Positions 27,858-37,219 of a stretch of 64,000 nt of DNA are shown piece by piece. Made by a program: the position numbers and the translations under genes. The stretch covers positions 1-64,000 of the forward strand of contig NZ_JADEYS010000011.1 of assembly GCF_015209595.1 (NCBI RefSeq). The letters are read 5' to 3'. The DNA comes from Pontibacterium sinense (GTDB taxonomy: Bacteria > Pseudomonadota > Gammaproteobacteria > Pseudomonadales > Balneatricaceae). Numbering within the stretch: the stretch's first letter is position 1; each line of letters starts with the position of its first letter. The notes below the pieces were generated by a model. It had not been told where the DNA came from. It made no database searches and saw nothing but the letters and a program-made list of their open reading frames with translations.

Positions 27858-28319
27858 TTAACCGCCACAACCACCGATGGTGACTTTGACCTCTTTGGCA
27901 GCGCTGTATAGCTTGCCGTCAGCCTTAACAACTGCGGTCACCTTGGAGGTTTTACCCATACGCAGACGGGTAGAAACATCAGCTTCGGTACCGGCAGGGA
28001 TCTTAAATTCAGCAACCAGAGGGTTCGGGTTGTTTTCTACGAAGATGCTGATGCTTTCAACATTAGCCATCTTGGTACGAACAGTAACCGGCACAACCGC
28101 ACCGTTTTCTGCAATATCAGGTGCTTTCAGGGTAACTTCTGCGCTCTCAGCAGTGTCGGTAGAACCCAGCAACGCATTCATTGCTGCATCTTGTTTGTCC
28201 GCTTTAAATGCAGACTCAGCCCATGCTGCCATCGCTGCACGCGGCATCATTACGCCGGCACCAATCAAAGCACCACCAGCCGCAATCGCTTTAACGACCG
28301 TACGACGATTCATACTCAT
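27858..28319 (-). CDS. soxY: thiosulfate-oxidation carrier protein SoxY
   Basis: The 153-residue precursor has a twin-arginine-like leader (SMNRRTVVKAIAAGGALIGAGVMMPRAAMA). A beta domain follows, and the mobile C-terminal arm ends in GGCGG, where the Cys binds the sulfur substrate covalently. This tail is diagnostic. SoxY presents the bound intermediate in turn to SoxXA, SoxB and SoxCD. The soxY-soxZ pair is adjacent and in the standard order. Confidence 0.97.
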   Translation of the reverse strand: MSMNRRTVVKAIAAGGALIGAGVMMPRAAMAAWAESAFKADKQDAAMNALLGSTDTAESAEVTLKAPDIAENGAVVPVTVRTKMANVESISIFVENNPNPLVAEFKIPAGTEADVSTRLRMGKTSKVTAVVKADGKLYSAAKEVKVTIGGCGG

Positions 28320-28358
28320 TCTAAAATTCCTCTCTCTTTATCACCCAGTGAGCGGGCG

Positions 28359-28721
28359 TCAGAACTGGTAAACGTATTCAACAACTGCGTCGATCTCTTC
28401 CTCAGACAAAATCCAGTGCTTGCCCAACGGCGGCATGATTGTCAGAGGATTATTTTTGGTTGCATCCCAAATCTGTGCACGCAATTTGCGTTTGTCCGGG
28501 AACCGCATTTTCATGCTGAGAATGGGTGGCCCCTGGTTACCCGCCTGGGTTGCATCAGGATCACTGATTGCATGACAGGAAACGCAGTTCCCCCGCGATT
28601 TATTGAGATACACTGCCTTACCGAGCGCCAACTGATCTTCTTTGGCCCCAGCAACAGCAGGAGCTGCCGTTACCATTGCCAACAGACCCGCCGCACAAAT
28701 AGAGGTGGTCAGCTTACGCAT
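28359..28721 (-). CDS. soxX: sulfur-oxidation c-type cytochrome SoxX
   Basis: The 120-residue precursor has a signal peptide ending near AVAGA. The single haem site is NCVSCHAI (about 45-51), and a Met for axial coordination lies in PPILSMKMRF. SoxX is the small electron-accepting subunit of SoxXA. A hairpin AAGGCCCT/AGGGCCTT (about 28771-28793) stands between soxD and soxX and may be a weak terminator or processing site, since its following U-run is interrupted. Confidence 0.92.
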   Translation of the reverse strand: MRKLTTSICAAGLLAMVTAAPAVAGAKEDQLALGKAVYLNKSRGNCVSCHAISDPDATQAGNQGPPILSMKMRFPDKRKLRAQIWDATKNNPLTIMPPLGKHWILSEEEIDAVVEYVYQF

Positions 28722-28806
28722 TGTTACTCCTCCGGAACTGTCTTTCTGACAGATTTATTATTTTTATGAGAAAGGCCCTTATAACAGGGCCTTATGAGTT
28801 TATTAC

Positions 28807-29838
28807 TTACTGGCTAGATTCAACCATGTAAGCCACGGCTTCTTCAACCTGTTTATCACTAAGGTCTACACGTCCGCCTTTCGGAGGCATGACGCCTGTT
28901 TCACCGCTGAACCCTTTAATCGCATGGCCCACCATCGTAGCCATACCTTGCTTGATACGTGGCTGCCACGCATCCGAATCACCAACTTTTGGAGAGCCGG
29001 TTAAACCAGATCCATGACAGACCTTACACGCACCTTCATACGTTGGTTTGCCGGCCACCGCTTTGTCAGATAACGCTGCAGCTGCGCCATGACCACCTGC
29101 AGAGACTTCCTCACCACGAATACTCGCCTTACGCACCTTCTCTTTCAGAGACTCTTGCTCCATCTGCGCTTCATGAGACGCAGCAGGTGCATCCGCCCCT
29201 TCCACAAAGTGCCCGACAGGCGTTATACCGCGTAAAGTACCAGCAATATGCAGCTGTTTAGGATCTGCGCAGTTCTTCATACAACGGGTGTTCTGAACAT
29301 CCGGACGAGGATCAACAAAGAATCCATCTTGGTTCGGCATTTTAATCGTTGCCAGAGAGTCTTGATCCAACACGAAGTCTTCTTCGACTATTTCGTTCAG
29401 ATAAAGCACATAGGCCGTGATGTGATACACCTGCTCATCAGACAAAGAACGTGGCGCAGTAAACGGCATTGCACGACGAATGTAGTCATACAAGGTAGAT
29501 GCATACGGCCAGTAGGAGCCGACAGTCTTTGTCGGACGCTCCTCCGTCAGGGTATCCTGGCCACCTGCCAATACCGGCCAACGGCCTTCGCCTTCACCAA
29601 ACAAGCCGTGACAAGTAGAACAGAACTGCTCATACAGTGCTTCACCTTCTTCCACACTGCCCTGTCCTTTAGGCAAGCCTTTACCGTCGGGACGAATATC
29701 AATATCCCAACCAGCAATCTCTTCAGCGGATGCAGTTGCACCAATACCCAACTTCTCAGCCTGTACCACCGTACCGGTCATCGCCAATGCAGCACCCAGA
29801 GTCGTCGCAATTAAGCTTTTCTTAAGTGATCTGAACAT
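28807..29838 (-). CDS. soxD: SoxD-type diheme cytochrome c
   Basis: SoxD is the cytochrome partner of the molybdoenzyme SoxC and takes six electrons from the sulfane sulfur. The 343-residue precursor has a signal peptide (LKKSLIATTLGAALAMTGTVVQA) and two haem motifs, FCSTCHG and ACKVCHG, one in each half. The linker contains an Ala/Gly/Glu-rich segment. The start is ATG 29838, with GGAGGT ideally placed on the minus strand. It overlaps the soxC stop by 17 nt, indicating coupled translation. A frame reaching 29919 would lie deep inside soxC. Confidence 0.92.
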   Translation of the reverse strand: MFRSLKKSLIATTLGAALAMTGTVVQAEKLGIGATASAEEIAGWDIDIRPDGKGLPKGQGSVEEGEALYEQFCSTCHGLFGEGEGRWPVLAGGQDTLTEERPTKTVGSYWPYASTLYDYIRRAMPFTAPRSLSDEQVYHITAYVLYLNEIVEEDFVLDQDSLATIKMPNQDGFFVDPRPDVQNTRCMKNCADPKQLHIAGTLRGITPVGHFVEGADAPAASHEAQMEQESLKEKVRKASIRGEEVSAGGHGAAAALSDKAVAGKPTYEGACKVCHGSGLTGSPKVGDSDAWQPRIKQGMATMVGHAIKGFSGETGVMPPKGGRVDLSDKQVEEAVAYMVESSQ

Positions 29839-31156
29839 TGGTGATACCTCCGTTCGGTGCAACCTTCCAGGTATGAATTGAGTTTTTGTGGTAGATAGAG
29901 TTGCCGCCACGTACGTCACGTAGCTGCTTCAACGTAGGCTGAACATAACCGGTTTCATCGATCGCACGGGACTGTAACAACCATGGCTGTCCATCCCACT
30001 TAGTAACCAGACTGAAGCGGGTTAATGCTTTGTCCAACACCAGGCCTTTCAGATTTGCAGGCACCCAACTCACACCGCCATCGAAAGAGATATCAACCTG
30101 CTTGATCCGGCCACGGCCTGACCATGCGATACCTTCAATCTCCAGGAAGCCGCTTTTGACAATTGGGTTCTCAGGACATGGGCTGGTGATAACGGAGTTG
30201 GTTTCCTGTACGAACGTAAACTTACGCGCACGGCCATCAGGCATCAGATCGGTATACTTGGATGTTTCTTCGCGGTGATACCATGGCTTGTCACCTACTT
30301 CCAGACGACGCAACCACTTGATGGAGGTGTTACCTTCCCAACCTGGATTCAGCAAACGCAGCGGATAACCCTGTTCAGGGCGCAGGCGCTCACCGTTCTG
30401 AGCATAAACAACCAGCGTATCTTCCAGTGCTTTTTCCAGTGGGATAGAACGGCTCATGTGAGAACCATCTGCACCTTCTGCTAGAATCCATTTACCTTCA
30501 GGCTTAACACCCGCTTCTTCCAACAGAACTTTGAGTGGGACTCCAGTCCACTCACAGCAGCTAAGCATGCCGTGGGTAAACTGCAGCGCTTCCATCTGTG
30601 CGCCTTTCCACTCCATACCACCGTTTGCCGGACATTCGATAAATTTAATCTGAGAAACAGACGGGAAACGCATCAAATCTTCCATTGTGAAGATGATAGG
30701 GCGTTCAACCAGACCGTGGATAATCAGACGGTGTTCTTCCATTGGTATTTGCGGTACACCACCGTGATAACGTTCAAATACCAGACCGTTCGGAGTGATA
30801 ATCCCCTTAAGATCCTGCAGCGGCGTCATCGAAATAGACGCAATAGAATCCGCAGTCAGCCATGGTACTGTACGACGTACCACGTGTTTTTCGTACTCAG
30901 ATGGGTGACCGTATGGGTTTTCTACAACCCCATGTCCCAGCTGTTTACCCCACGCAGGTTCATTTGGCGGCAGGTTTGCGGTATTCACTTCTTTCGCAAT
31001 TGCACCACCAGCCATAGTGGTTGCTGCCATTCCCCCAACAGCAGCTATTCCTTTACGCAGGAAATCACGGCGATCTCTGATAGACAGCTGATCTGCTTCC
31101 GCAGCCATCTGAGCCATCAATTCTCGCGTGCTGGGTCCTTTTATTATATTGGACAT
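29822..31156 (-). CDS. soxC: sulfane dehydrogenase molybdoprotein SoxC
   Basis: SoxC oxidises the SoxY-bound sulfane sulfur with SoxD as electron acceptor. The 444-residue precursor has a twin-arginine signal (DRRDFLRKGIAAVGGMAATTMAGGAIA). It has the sulfite-oxidase fold with the molybdenum-cofactor Cys in IKFIECPANGGMEWKG (about residue 174) and a C-terminal dimerisation domain (about 320-430). GGAGG before the start at 31156 is a strong ribosome binding site. It is the first gene of the cluster soxCDXYZAK-B, so its upstream region carries the main promoter. Confidence 0.94.
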   Translation of the reverse strand: MSNIIKGPSTRELMAQMAAEADQLSIRDRRDFLRKGIAAVGGMAATTMAGGAIAKEVNTANLPPNEPAWGKQLGHGVVENPYGHPSEYEKHVVRRTVPWLTADSIASISMTPLQDLKGIITPNGLVFERYHGGVPQIPMEEHRLIIHGLVERPIIFTMEDLMRFPSVSQIKFIECPANGGMEWKGAQMEALQFTHGMLSCCEWTGVPLKVLLEEAGVKPEGKWILAEGADGSHMSRSIPLEKALEDTLVVYAQNGERLRPEQGYPLRLLNPGWEGNTSIKWLRRLEVGDKPWYHREETSKYTDLMPDGRARKFTFVQETNSVITSPCPENPIVKSGFLEIEGIAWSGRGRIKQVDISFDGGVSWVPANLKGLVLDKALTRFSLVTKWDGQPWLLQSRAIDETGYVQPTLKQLRDVRGGNSIYHKNSIHTWKVAPNGGITNVQIT

Positions 31157-31210
31157 TTAAGCCTCCGAACGCTTAGTACCGAGCAAACGCATGTTATTAT
31201 AATATTTATG

Positions 31211-31228
31211 GAATAACGTTATACCAAT
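31211..31228. promoter_or_regulatory. palindromic operator candidate 1 upstream of soxC
   Basis: TGGAATAACGTTATACCA is an 18-bp inverted repeat with a single non-complementary pair, 54 nt upstream of the soxC start. A TATAAC that could be a -10 lies inside it on the minus strand. Confidence 0.55.
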
Positions 31229-31326
31229 ACGACATATGCAAAAATGCGACTATCGTATAGCGAAAGTTTTTTGCAACGCCGTTACGTCACATTGACCGGT
31301 AAAGCACGGATTTTTATATCGTAATG

Positions 31327-31344
31327 GAATAACCTTATTACAAC
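31327..31344. promoter_or_regulatory. palindromic operator candidate 2 upstream of soxC
   Basis: TGGAATAACCTTATTACA resembles site 1, with the left half identical. The centre-to-centre distance of 116 bp is close to 11 helical turns, so the two sites face the same side of the DNA. Confidence 0.5.
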
Positions 31345-31485
31345 AATTCAATAGTAACAGCTAAATTAGCGTTTGTGCATGCTTTTTTGGGGGTACTCCT
31401 GCCTCATGAGACCAATGATTAAGAGCAGCTAATAACGGTCAAATACAGAGAGGGAAAAGAGTGGGATTGCCCGGTCAGGAATAGA

Positions 31486-32793
31486 TTATGAGGACTTGAG
31501 CTTGCGATAGAGGGTACGCTCACTGATGCTTAGTGCATCAGCAAGTGCTTTATTATCCCCTGAAAACTGGGCTTTCAAACGCATCAGATAGTCGTGCTCC
31601 ACCTGCTCAAGCGATTTGATCTGCGCTTCATCGTGGTCGCTGATAATGAGCTGCGATCGGGATATCGCAGCGGGCAGCTGTGGCAAATCAATGATCCCGT
31701 TATCGCTCAACAACACCGCTCTTTCAAGCAAGTTTCTCAACTCTCGAATATTTCCAGGGAAGGCATATCGCTCCAGGGCGGAGATCGCCTGGGGACTAAC
31801 CTTAACCACATCGCCACCTGGAATCCGTTTGAGAAGCACATAGACTAACAGCGGAATATCTCCGGCTCGCTCTGATAAACTTGGGAGATCAATGGGGAAT
31901 GCACTGATGCGATAATACAGGTCCCGCCTGAAGGCACCTGCTTCAACCATATCTTCCAGATGCCGGTGCGTTGCACAGACCAGACGGAAATCTGCATGTT
32001 GCAACTCGACCCCTCCCACCGTTCGATAAGTACCGGTTTCGATCAAACGCAGCAACTTCACCTGAAGCGACAGGGGCACATCACCAATTTCATCCAGAAA
32101 CAGCGTTCCACCACGTGCAGCGGAAACTAAACCTTGTTTCCGGTTTACCGCGCCTGTAAATGAACCCCGCTCATGACCGAACAACTCGCTTTCGAATAAG
32201 CTTTCACTCAATCCCGAACACTCTACGGTGACAAAGGGCCCAGAGGCACGTCGACTCTGATCGTGGATAGCTCTTGCTACAAGTTCTTTACCTGTACCCG
32301 ACTCACCCAGCAGCAGCACACCAATCTCACTGGGAGCGGCCCGTTGCAGCAAAGATAACATCTGCTTAAATGCCTCAGAACGTCCGACCATGCCATCGCC
32401 TTCGGCTGTTGGACGCGCGACCCGCACAAGATGCATGATTTCCAGAAACCCAAACAGTTCCCCATCAGCACGGTGAACCGGCGCCAACTCAACATCCACA
32501 TGCTCTTGCCCATGCGGTGTGTTATGGATGTGCAGCATACGCTGACGCGAGCCGGTTTCGACACAACGCTTCAGAGGACAGGACTCGCCCTCCTGATCAC
32601 AGGGCAAATCGTAGCCGTGTGAAACTTCGTAGCAATGGCGTCCGATTATCTGGTCATCGAATGGGAAATTATTCTGGTAAGCCGTATTGGTGGCGAGGAT
32701 CTGATAGTCGAGGGACAGTATTGCAGCGGGCTCAGTCAGAGCCTCTAAAATTGCAGCCACTTCAGGCAACGCATCCAACGAATGATGAGACAT
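31486..32793 (-). CDS. PAS-containing sigma-54-dependent Fis-family regulator
   Basis: The 435-residue enhancer-binding protein has an N-terminal PAS-like sensor (about 10-128), an AAA+ domain (about 135-365) and a Fis-type HTH at the C-terminus ([18 protein letters not shown]). In the sensor, [25 protein letters not shown] carries four Cys and one His, a plausible Fe-S or redox site. AAA+ motifs are GESGTGKE (Walker A), [11 protein letters not shown] (Walker B) and the sigma-54 contact loop GSFTGA, a known variant of GAFTGA. Its position directly upstream of soxC and on the same strand suggests it controls the sox genes. Confidence 0.9.
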   Translation of the reverse strand: MSHHSLDALPEVAAILEALTEPAAILSLDYQILATNTAYQNNFPFDDQIIGRHCYEVSHGYDLPCDQEGESCPLKRCVETGSRQRMLHIHNTPHGQEHVDVELAPVHRADGELFGFLEIMHLVRVARPTAEGDGMVGRSEAFKQMLSLLQRAAPSEIGVLLLGESGTGKELVARAIHDQSRRASGPFVTVECSGLSESLFESELFGHERGSFTGAVNRKQGLVSAARGGTLFLDEIGDVPLSLQVKLLRLIETGTYRTVGGVELQHADFRLVCATHRHLEDMVEAGAFRRDLYYRISAFPIDLPSLSERAGDIPLLVYVLLKRIPGGDVVKVSPQAISALERYAFPGNIRELRNLLERAVLLSDNGIIDLPQLPAAISRSQLIISDHDEAQIKSLEQVEHDYLMRLKAQFSGDNKALADALSISERTLYRKLKSS

Positions 32794-32879
32794 CAGGTAA
32801 TTCCGGCAGAAAAAGAAACGAGAACTTTACTACCGGATATTTTTACATATAAGACAGGACTAATATAGTTTCGCCAGGA

Positions 32880-33671
32880 TCAGCGGTGACTCCAGTTAGG
32901 TTTCCGCTTCGTAATAAAAGCATCAATCCCTTCCTGTGCATCATCCGTTAACATGTTGTCCGTCATCACCCGCGCACAGCTGGAATACGCCTCGGCCAGC
33001 GTCTGCTCACTTTGTTTATAAAATGCCTGCTTACCAATAGACAGAGTCTTCCGTGATTTGCTGGCGATTTTACCGGCAACCGTAGCCACATAGCCTTCGA
33101 GTTCATCAGCTGCGACGACCCAATTCACCAAACCCATTTCAGCTGCTCTGTCAGCACTGATCAGATCACCCAGCAACAGCAGCTCCATCGCATGTTTCGG
33201 TGCAACAGCCCGGGTTAGCGCCACCATGGGTGTAGAACAGAATAATCCAATGTTCACACCAGGTGTCGCAAAACGCGCATTGTCGGCAGACACTGCTAAA
33301 TCACAACTGGCCACCAGTTGGCAGCCCGCCGCCGTCGCTACGCCATGGACCTGAGCGATCACTGGAACGGGCAGATTGACAATTCGTTGCATCAACTCAG
33401 AACAGGTATCAAACGTAGCCTGATAATAGGCCTCCTGCCCTTCACCTAGCATTTGCTTCAAATCGTGTCCCGCGCAAAAACCCTTACCACCACCACGCAC
33501 CACGACAACCCGTACAGAGATATCTTCTGTGATCTTATCCAGCTCCGCCGACAGTGTTTGCATCATCTCCATTGAGAGTGCGTTGTAAGCATCCAGCCGG
33601 TTCAGTGTCAGGTAACAAACACCATCAGAATCCTCCCGCAATAAAATCTCGCTGCCCATCTCTATCTCCAC
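32880..33671 (-). CDS. enoyl-CoA hydratase/isomerase family protein
   Basis: The 263-residue crotonase-fold protein has an oxyanion-hole segment KGFCAGHDLKQML (about 63-75) and a second one in HGVATAAGCQLVASCDLAVS. The Gly and two Glu/Asp catalytic positions of active hydratases are not clearly both present; the ECHDC3-like group to which it seems nearest has an uncertain substrate. It is monocistronic between the Sox regulator and a divergent small gene. Start 33671 or 33659 are both possible. Confidence 0.83.
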   Translation of the reverse strand: MEIEMGSEILLREDSDGVCYLTLNRLDAYNALSMEMMQTLSAELDKITEDISVRVVVVRGGGKGFCAGHDLKQMLGEGQEAYYQATFDTCSELMQRIVNLPVPVIAQVHGVATAAGCQLVASCDLAVSADNARFATPGVNIGLFCSTPMVALTRAVAPKHAMELLLLGDLISADRAAEMGLVNWVVAADELEGYVATVAGKIASKSRKTLSIGKQAFYKQSEQTLAEAYSSCARVMTDNMLTDDAQEGIDAFITKRKPNWSHR

Positions 33672-33939
33672 GTCAGGTTATTTTTGTTATCACTGTAGAA
33701 AAGACAATATACGGGACTACCCTTATACGAACAAGCTCATCAAAAGTAGTTCAGCCCCCCTTGATGCATCGGTGAATATATTGACCAGCACACTAGAAAT
33801 TAAGAATTATTCCTAGATTTATTCGATCGAACTTATGCTATTTTTTAGGCATATAGAAAACAATAAGACAGCGGAACAACCGACTGCGCAGCTCGACACC
33901 AAAGGAGGCCATTAACCACTGACTTCAGGAGCGAACACC

Positions 33940-34188
33940 ATGGAGAATGCATGTGTGCTTTGTTTTAACCTGGTGATGCTGAATAAGCCTCACCCTTCAT
34001 TGAAAAAAATCAGCGAGCTGAACAACAGCGAGCTTTACAAATGCTCCTGCTGCTTTGCTTTTCTACACAAATCGAATGGTATATGGGAAGTGATAAGCGG
34101 AGGAGATTATCCTAGAGAAGGTTACTCCTGCGATCTAAGCGACACTGCGAACAGTGTCCATGAGAATCCCGCTGATACAGCGCCCTAG
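33940..34188 (+). CDS. Cys-rich small protein, 82 aa
   Basis: No family was recognised. The N-terminal half has NACVLCFNLV and, 25 residues later, YKCSCCFAFLHKSNGIWEVI, so up to five Cys in pairs could bind a metal such as zinc or an Fe-S cluster. AGGAG 8 nt upstream supports ATG 33940. A second AAAGGAGG box lies 35 nt further upstream. The protein has no signal peptide. The neighbours are the crotonase gene and a LuxR-type regulator. Confidence 0.6.
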   Translation: MENACVLCFNLVMLNKPHPSLKKISELNNSELYKCSCCFAFLHKSNGIWEVISGGDYPREGYSCDLSDTANSVHENPADTAP

Positions 34189-34231
34189 ATAATTGAATCC
34201 TAATGTTCAACACCTATGACGCTGTCTGATT

Positions 34232-35011
34232 TCAAAGAATACCTGATTGATACAAACGAGCGATAAGCTGTGTTTTGTTCCGTGCATTAAGTACTTTTTT
34301 CGCACGTGTGATGTGATAGGTCACACCTTCTTCCGTCAGCCCCAAATGATCTGCAATCATTTTTACCGACATACCTTCCGCCGTCATACGCAAGATATTG
34401 GTACAGGTAGCGGAGAATACCGCATGCCTGACATAAGGATTGGTTTCTTTTGAACCATCCAGCGCCAACAACTTATGACAGCGCTCAAGCAACGGCAGAA
34501 GTGAACCAGAAATATCCTTATATAACTCAGTAAACTCTGCGGATGACTTTCCATGATACAAACCAAAATAGTTAAACCAAGGCTTATCTGCATGCTTGCC
34601 GACCGGTATATAAGCGCGCGAAGCAACGTTATATTGCTCCCAAAAGCTTTCAACGATTGGCGTTGAACTCCCCGCTCGCACATCAGTCACTAGCACTTCT
34701 GCACTAGTTGGCAATACTGACCACAGCGGATCCAGTGTCGCGACCTCGCGGTAATAGCGAGACACGATATGTTCAGGCAAAGAGCCCTGAGTATCAACGC
34801 CGTAGCTACGCTTAGAGACGGAAAAAAGAGAATCCTTTGACGCCAGATCGCGCGGGACAGAAGAATAAGTAAAGTAACGAAACCCCAGCTGGCGTAATAA
34901 AACTTCCAGTTCAGAAAAAATCTTATCCCAGCCGCATTCACTGATCAAAATATTACCACTGAAGACCGTGGACGGCTGATCTGATCCCAAAACAGAAACC
35001 GCGTCATTCAT
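34232..35011 (-). CDS. LuxR-family solo regulator
   Basis: The 259-residue protein has an autoinducer-binding-like domain (about 25-175) and a LuxR HTH (about 200-255, ILRMTAEGMSVKMIADHLGLTEEGVTYHITRAKKVL). The Asp-Pro pair (TLDPLW) and a Tyr of the ligand pocket are present. The first conserved Trp is replaced by Ile (PEHIVSRYY), and the Trp expected after the DP motif is absent near EVLVTDV. No luxI-type synthase lies in the window. It may therefore sense a non-standard acyl-homoserine lactone or another small molecule. It stands alone on its strand. Confidence 0.8.
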   Translation of the reverse strand: MNDAVSVLGSDQPSTVFSGNILISECGWDKIFSELEVLLRQLGFRYFTYSSVPRDLASKDSLFSVSKRSYGVDTQGSLPEHIVSRYYREVATLDPLWSVLPTSAEVLVTDVRAGSSTPIVESFWEQYNVASRAYIPVGKHADKPWFNYFGLYHGKSSAEFTELYKDISGSLLPLLERCHKLLALDGSKETNPYVRHAVFSATCTNILRMTAEGMSVKMIADHLGLTEEGVTYHITRAKKVLNARNKTQLIARLYQSGIL

Positions 35012-35495
35012 TGGCTATAAGCTCCGCTAACTGACAGTGGGAAAGCCTCTTCAACGCTAAACTCTCGAGCGCTACAACTGATTAAACTTAAGCCCACTAA
35101 ACTTAAACAGAACACGGTTCTTCCTCTGAAATTTCGTTTTGTTTTTGTAACTTACATAAAAATAAAGATCATTGCACTCAACCCAGGCAACGGCGGGTAA
35201 TAATAATCCAACGGCCTTTTATAAGAAGTACAAAAATCTATAGTTTCAATATACACCCGACACTCAAATAAGCGTACCGCCAGAACCTGTTGTATTTAAT
35301 CAGATAATTGCCAAACAATCTGACATTTAGGTCAACAAATCTGCATTTGTGAGTGTTTAAATTAAATCATAATTAAAACGAACGTTTTACTACATCTTTT
35401 CTGAAAAATTCATACTATTTTCTGAGTGTGGCTAACCTGTTTACTCGAATTCATACGTACTGACGTACCCAGTCATTGAGCATATACTGCTCAAT
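35012..35495. other. AT-rich intergenic region, nothing recognised
   Basis: About 480 nt between the divergent LuxR solo and the M48 gene. It is rich in A and T and probably carries both promoters. No lux-box-like palindrome was found. Confidence 0.5.
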
Positions 35496-36530
35496 ATGAA
35501 GCCCTATACTCCGCCCTGCCCAAAATATCGGTTCAGCATAATTCCATTCATGCTCTGCGCTCTATTGTCAGCCTGCTCATCAACTGACCAGCGCCTTCTG
35601 AGTGATGCGCAGATTAAGACAGAACAGCGATACCAGGACGGCCTGGCGCTGCGTGAAGCACATAGGCTGAACAGTCGTTTGCAAGATCTATCATTTCCTC
35701 TGCTTGCAGTAGCCACTGATCAATGCGCAAACCGCACCACATATAAACTGGGTGTCCAACTACATACAGCAGAAGACTACCCGGAGAATCAACGGGAAGC
35801 GGCACGGGAGGTATTTGATAAACTGGATGGCATCCGTGTAAAACACAGCGCCAAGGGAAGCAGCGCCAGAGAGCACCTCTTAAACGGCGACAAAATCGTC
35901 CAGATTAATGGAAAGAAAGTGCCGGATTCGACGGTGAATACAATTCGCCGCCTGAAGCAGCAATTGGCAAAAGACCCATCACTGGAATTGACAATTGAGC
36001 GCAACAACCAGCTTCACTCAATATCGCTAACCGCAATGGAGGTTTGTAACTATCCAGTGCAACTCAGCCAACAAGATGCTATCAACGCGTTTGCAGACGG
36101 TAGCTCGATCATCATCAATGCCGGTCTGATGCGATTTGCCAAGGAGGATTCGGAGCTGTCGCTCATCATCGCTCATGAGCTGGCACACAATGTGGCTGAT
36201 CACGGTATGGAGAAAATCAAGGGAGGTTTGATTGGCGGGTTATTTGATCTGGCGATCTCTTCAGGCGGCGGCATTGTCAGCCCGGCTATCGGTGTAGCAC
36301 TGGGTGCAAACCTGCTGAGCCAATCGTACGAAGTCGAAGCGGATAAACTGGCCATCAGGCTGATGCACCAACTCGAATACCCTCTGCAGCCGCTACCGGA
36401 GTTCTGGAGGCGCATGGCAACGGTACACCCCTCTTCTATACGCCACGGCCAGCAAGCTTCACACCCCACGACCGTAGAACGCTATCTGATCATGAAACAG
36501 GAAGTAGAACGTTTGGCTCAGACAGACTGA
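35496..36530 (+). CDS. M48 family metallopeptidase lipoprotein with PDZ-like domain
   Basis: The 344-residue precursor begins with a long signal and the lipobox LLSAC (about Cys27). A PDZ-like module (residues about 115-172, GIRVKHSAKGSSAREHLLNGDKIVQINGKKV) precedes the zinc-protease domain, which shows LIIAHELAHNVADH with two His ligands and the Glu, and the third ligand Glu in YEVEADKLA. Such M48 lipoproteins (related to LoiP or BepA) process or fold outer-membrane proteins; the PDZ module would bind substrates. Its last 13 nt overlap the end of the convergent thioesterase gene. Confidence 0.86.
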   Translation: MKPYTPPCPKYRFSIIPFMLCALLSACSSTDQRLLSDAQIKTEQRYQDGLALREAHRLNSRLQDLSFPLLAVATDQCANRTTYKLGVQLHTAEDYPENQREAAREVFDKLDGIRVKHSAKGSSAREHLLNGDKIVQINGKKVPDSTVNTIRRLKQQLAKDPSLELTIERNNQLHSISLTAMEVCNYPVQLSQQDAINAFADGSSIIINAGLMRFAKEDSELSLIIAHELAHNVADHGMEKIKGGLIGGLFDLAISSGGGIVSPAIGVALGANLLSQSYEVEADKLAIRLMHQLEYPLQPLPEFWRRMATVHPSSIRHGQQASHPTTVERYLIMKQEVERLAQTD

Positions 36531-36961
36531 TGGTTTTGACGACGCGCAACGCGAAAGCGGGATTCAAATTCAATCACGGGTTGCTGCTGATCGTCAAAGA
36601 CCGTGGCATGGCCCACAAGATCACGTCCTTCCCTCGAAATAACATTCGCCTGAGCCGTTACCCATCCCTGACGCACCGCGCTGAGGAACCGGCTCTCCAG
36701 TGCGATCGTACCGAAGTGTGTCCCTTCCGGTAACACACTCTTTATCGCCATCGCGACAGCCGTATCAGCCAACGCAGTGAGTGCGCCACCGTGCATCAAA
36801 CCCGCACCCTGAGCATATTCCTCAAAAAACGGCATCGTCAGTACAGCTTCGCCTTCGCTGACCCGTTCGATTTTCATGTTCAACAAGCGCTCGAACGGTG
36901 CTTCGCTAATCCACTGCTGAAGCTGTATCTGATGTGGGCCGGTATGCTTAATTTCGTTCAC
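36518..36961 (-). CDS. PaaI-family hotdog thioesterase
   Basis: The 147-residue protein matches small hotdog-fold thioesterases of the PaaI/YiiD type. The family motif GLMHGGALTALADTAVAMAIKSVLPEG (about 55-81) includes the HGG turn and an Asp that positions the catalytic water. The rest (FGTIALESRFLSAVRQG) forms the central strands. These enzymes hydrolyse acyl-CoA thioesters with broad range, and the substrate is not predictable. The 3' end overlaps the M48 gene by 13 nt. Confidence 0.85.
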   Translation of the reverse strand: MNEIKHTGPHQIQLQQWISEAPFERLLNMKIERVSEGEAVLTMPFFEEYAQGAGLMHGGALTALADTAVAMAIKSVLPEGTHFGTIALESRFLSAVRQGWVTAQANVISREGRDLVGHATVFDDQQQPVIEFESRFRVARRQNHQSV

Positions 36962-37065
36962 GGAAAATTCCTGCTGACTGAGTCACACCTATAGATGGGT
37001 TGTTCAACTTACAGCAGATAATTGGAGTACAAGTCCTCATAAAAAGAGGACAGCAGAAAAAACAC

Positions 37066-37095
37066 AAAAAAATGGCGGTACTGAAAAGCACCGCC
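37066..37095 (-). terminator. rho-independent terminator
   Basis: On the minus strand GGCGGT-N10-ACCGCC is followed by ATTTTTTT. Confidence 0.88.
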
Positions 37096-37219
37096 GAAAG
37101 GTCAATTGCTATACGGGTGTTTCTGCTCTCCCCTACGGATCACACCGCGGACAGAGAAAACGAAGAAACAGGGGAAGTCGGACCAATGATTCGATCCTTG
37201 TGCGCAACCCTTCCCCCAG

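Larger units (their letters stand above)
31157..31485. other. sox control region
   Basis: About 330 nt between the regulator gene stop and soxC. It holds the two operator candidates. No GG-N10-GC sigma-54 promoter was found on the minus strand, even though the regulator has an AAA+ domain. Confidence 0.5.

Noticed and set aside
31201-31330. Sigma-54 promoter for soxC
   Set aside because: No GG-N10-GC spacing was found on the minus strand despite the AAA+ regulator next door.
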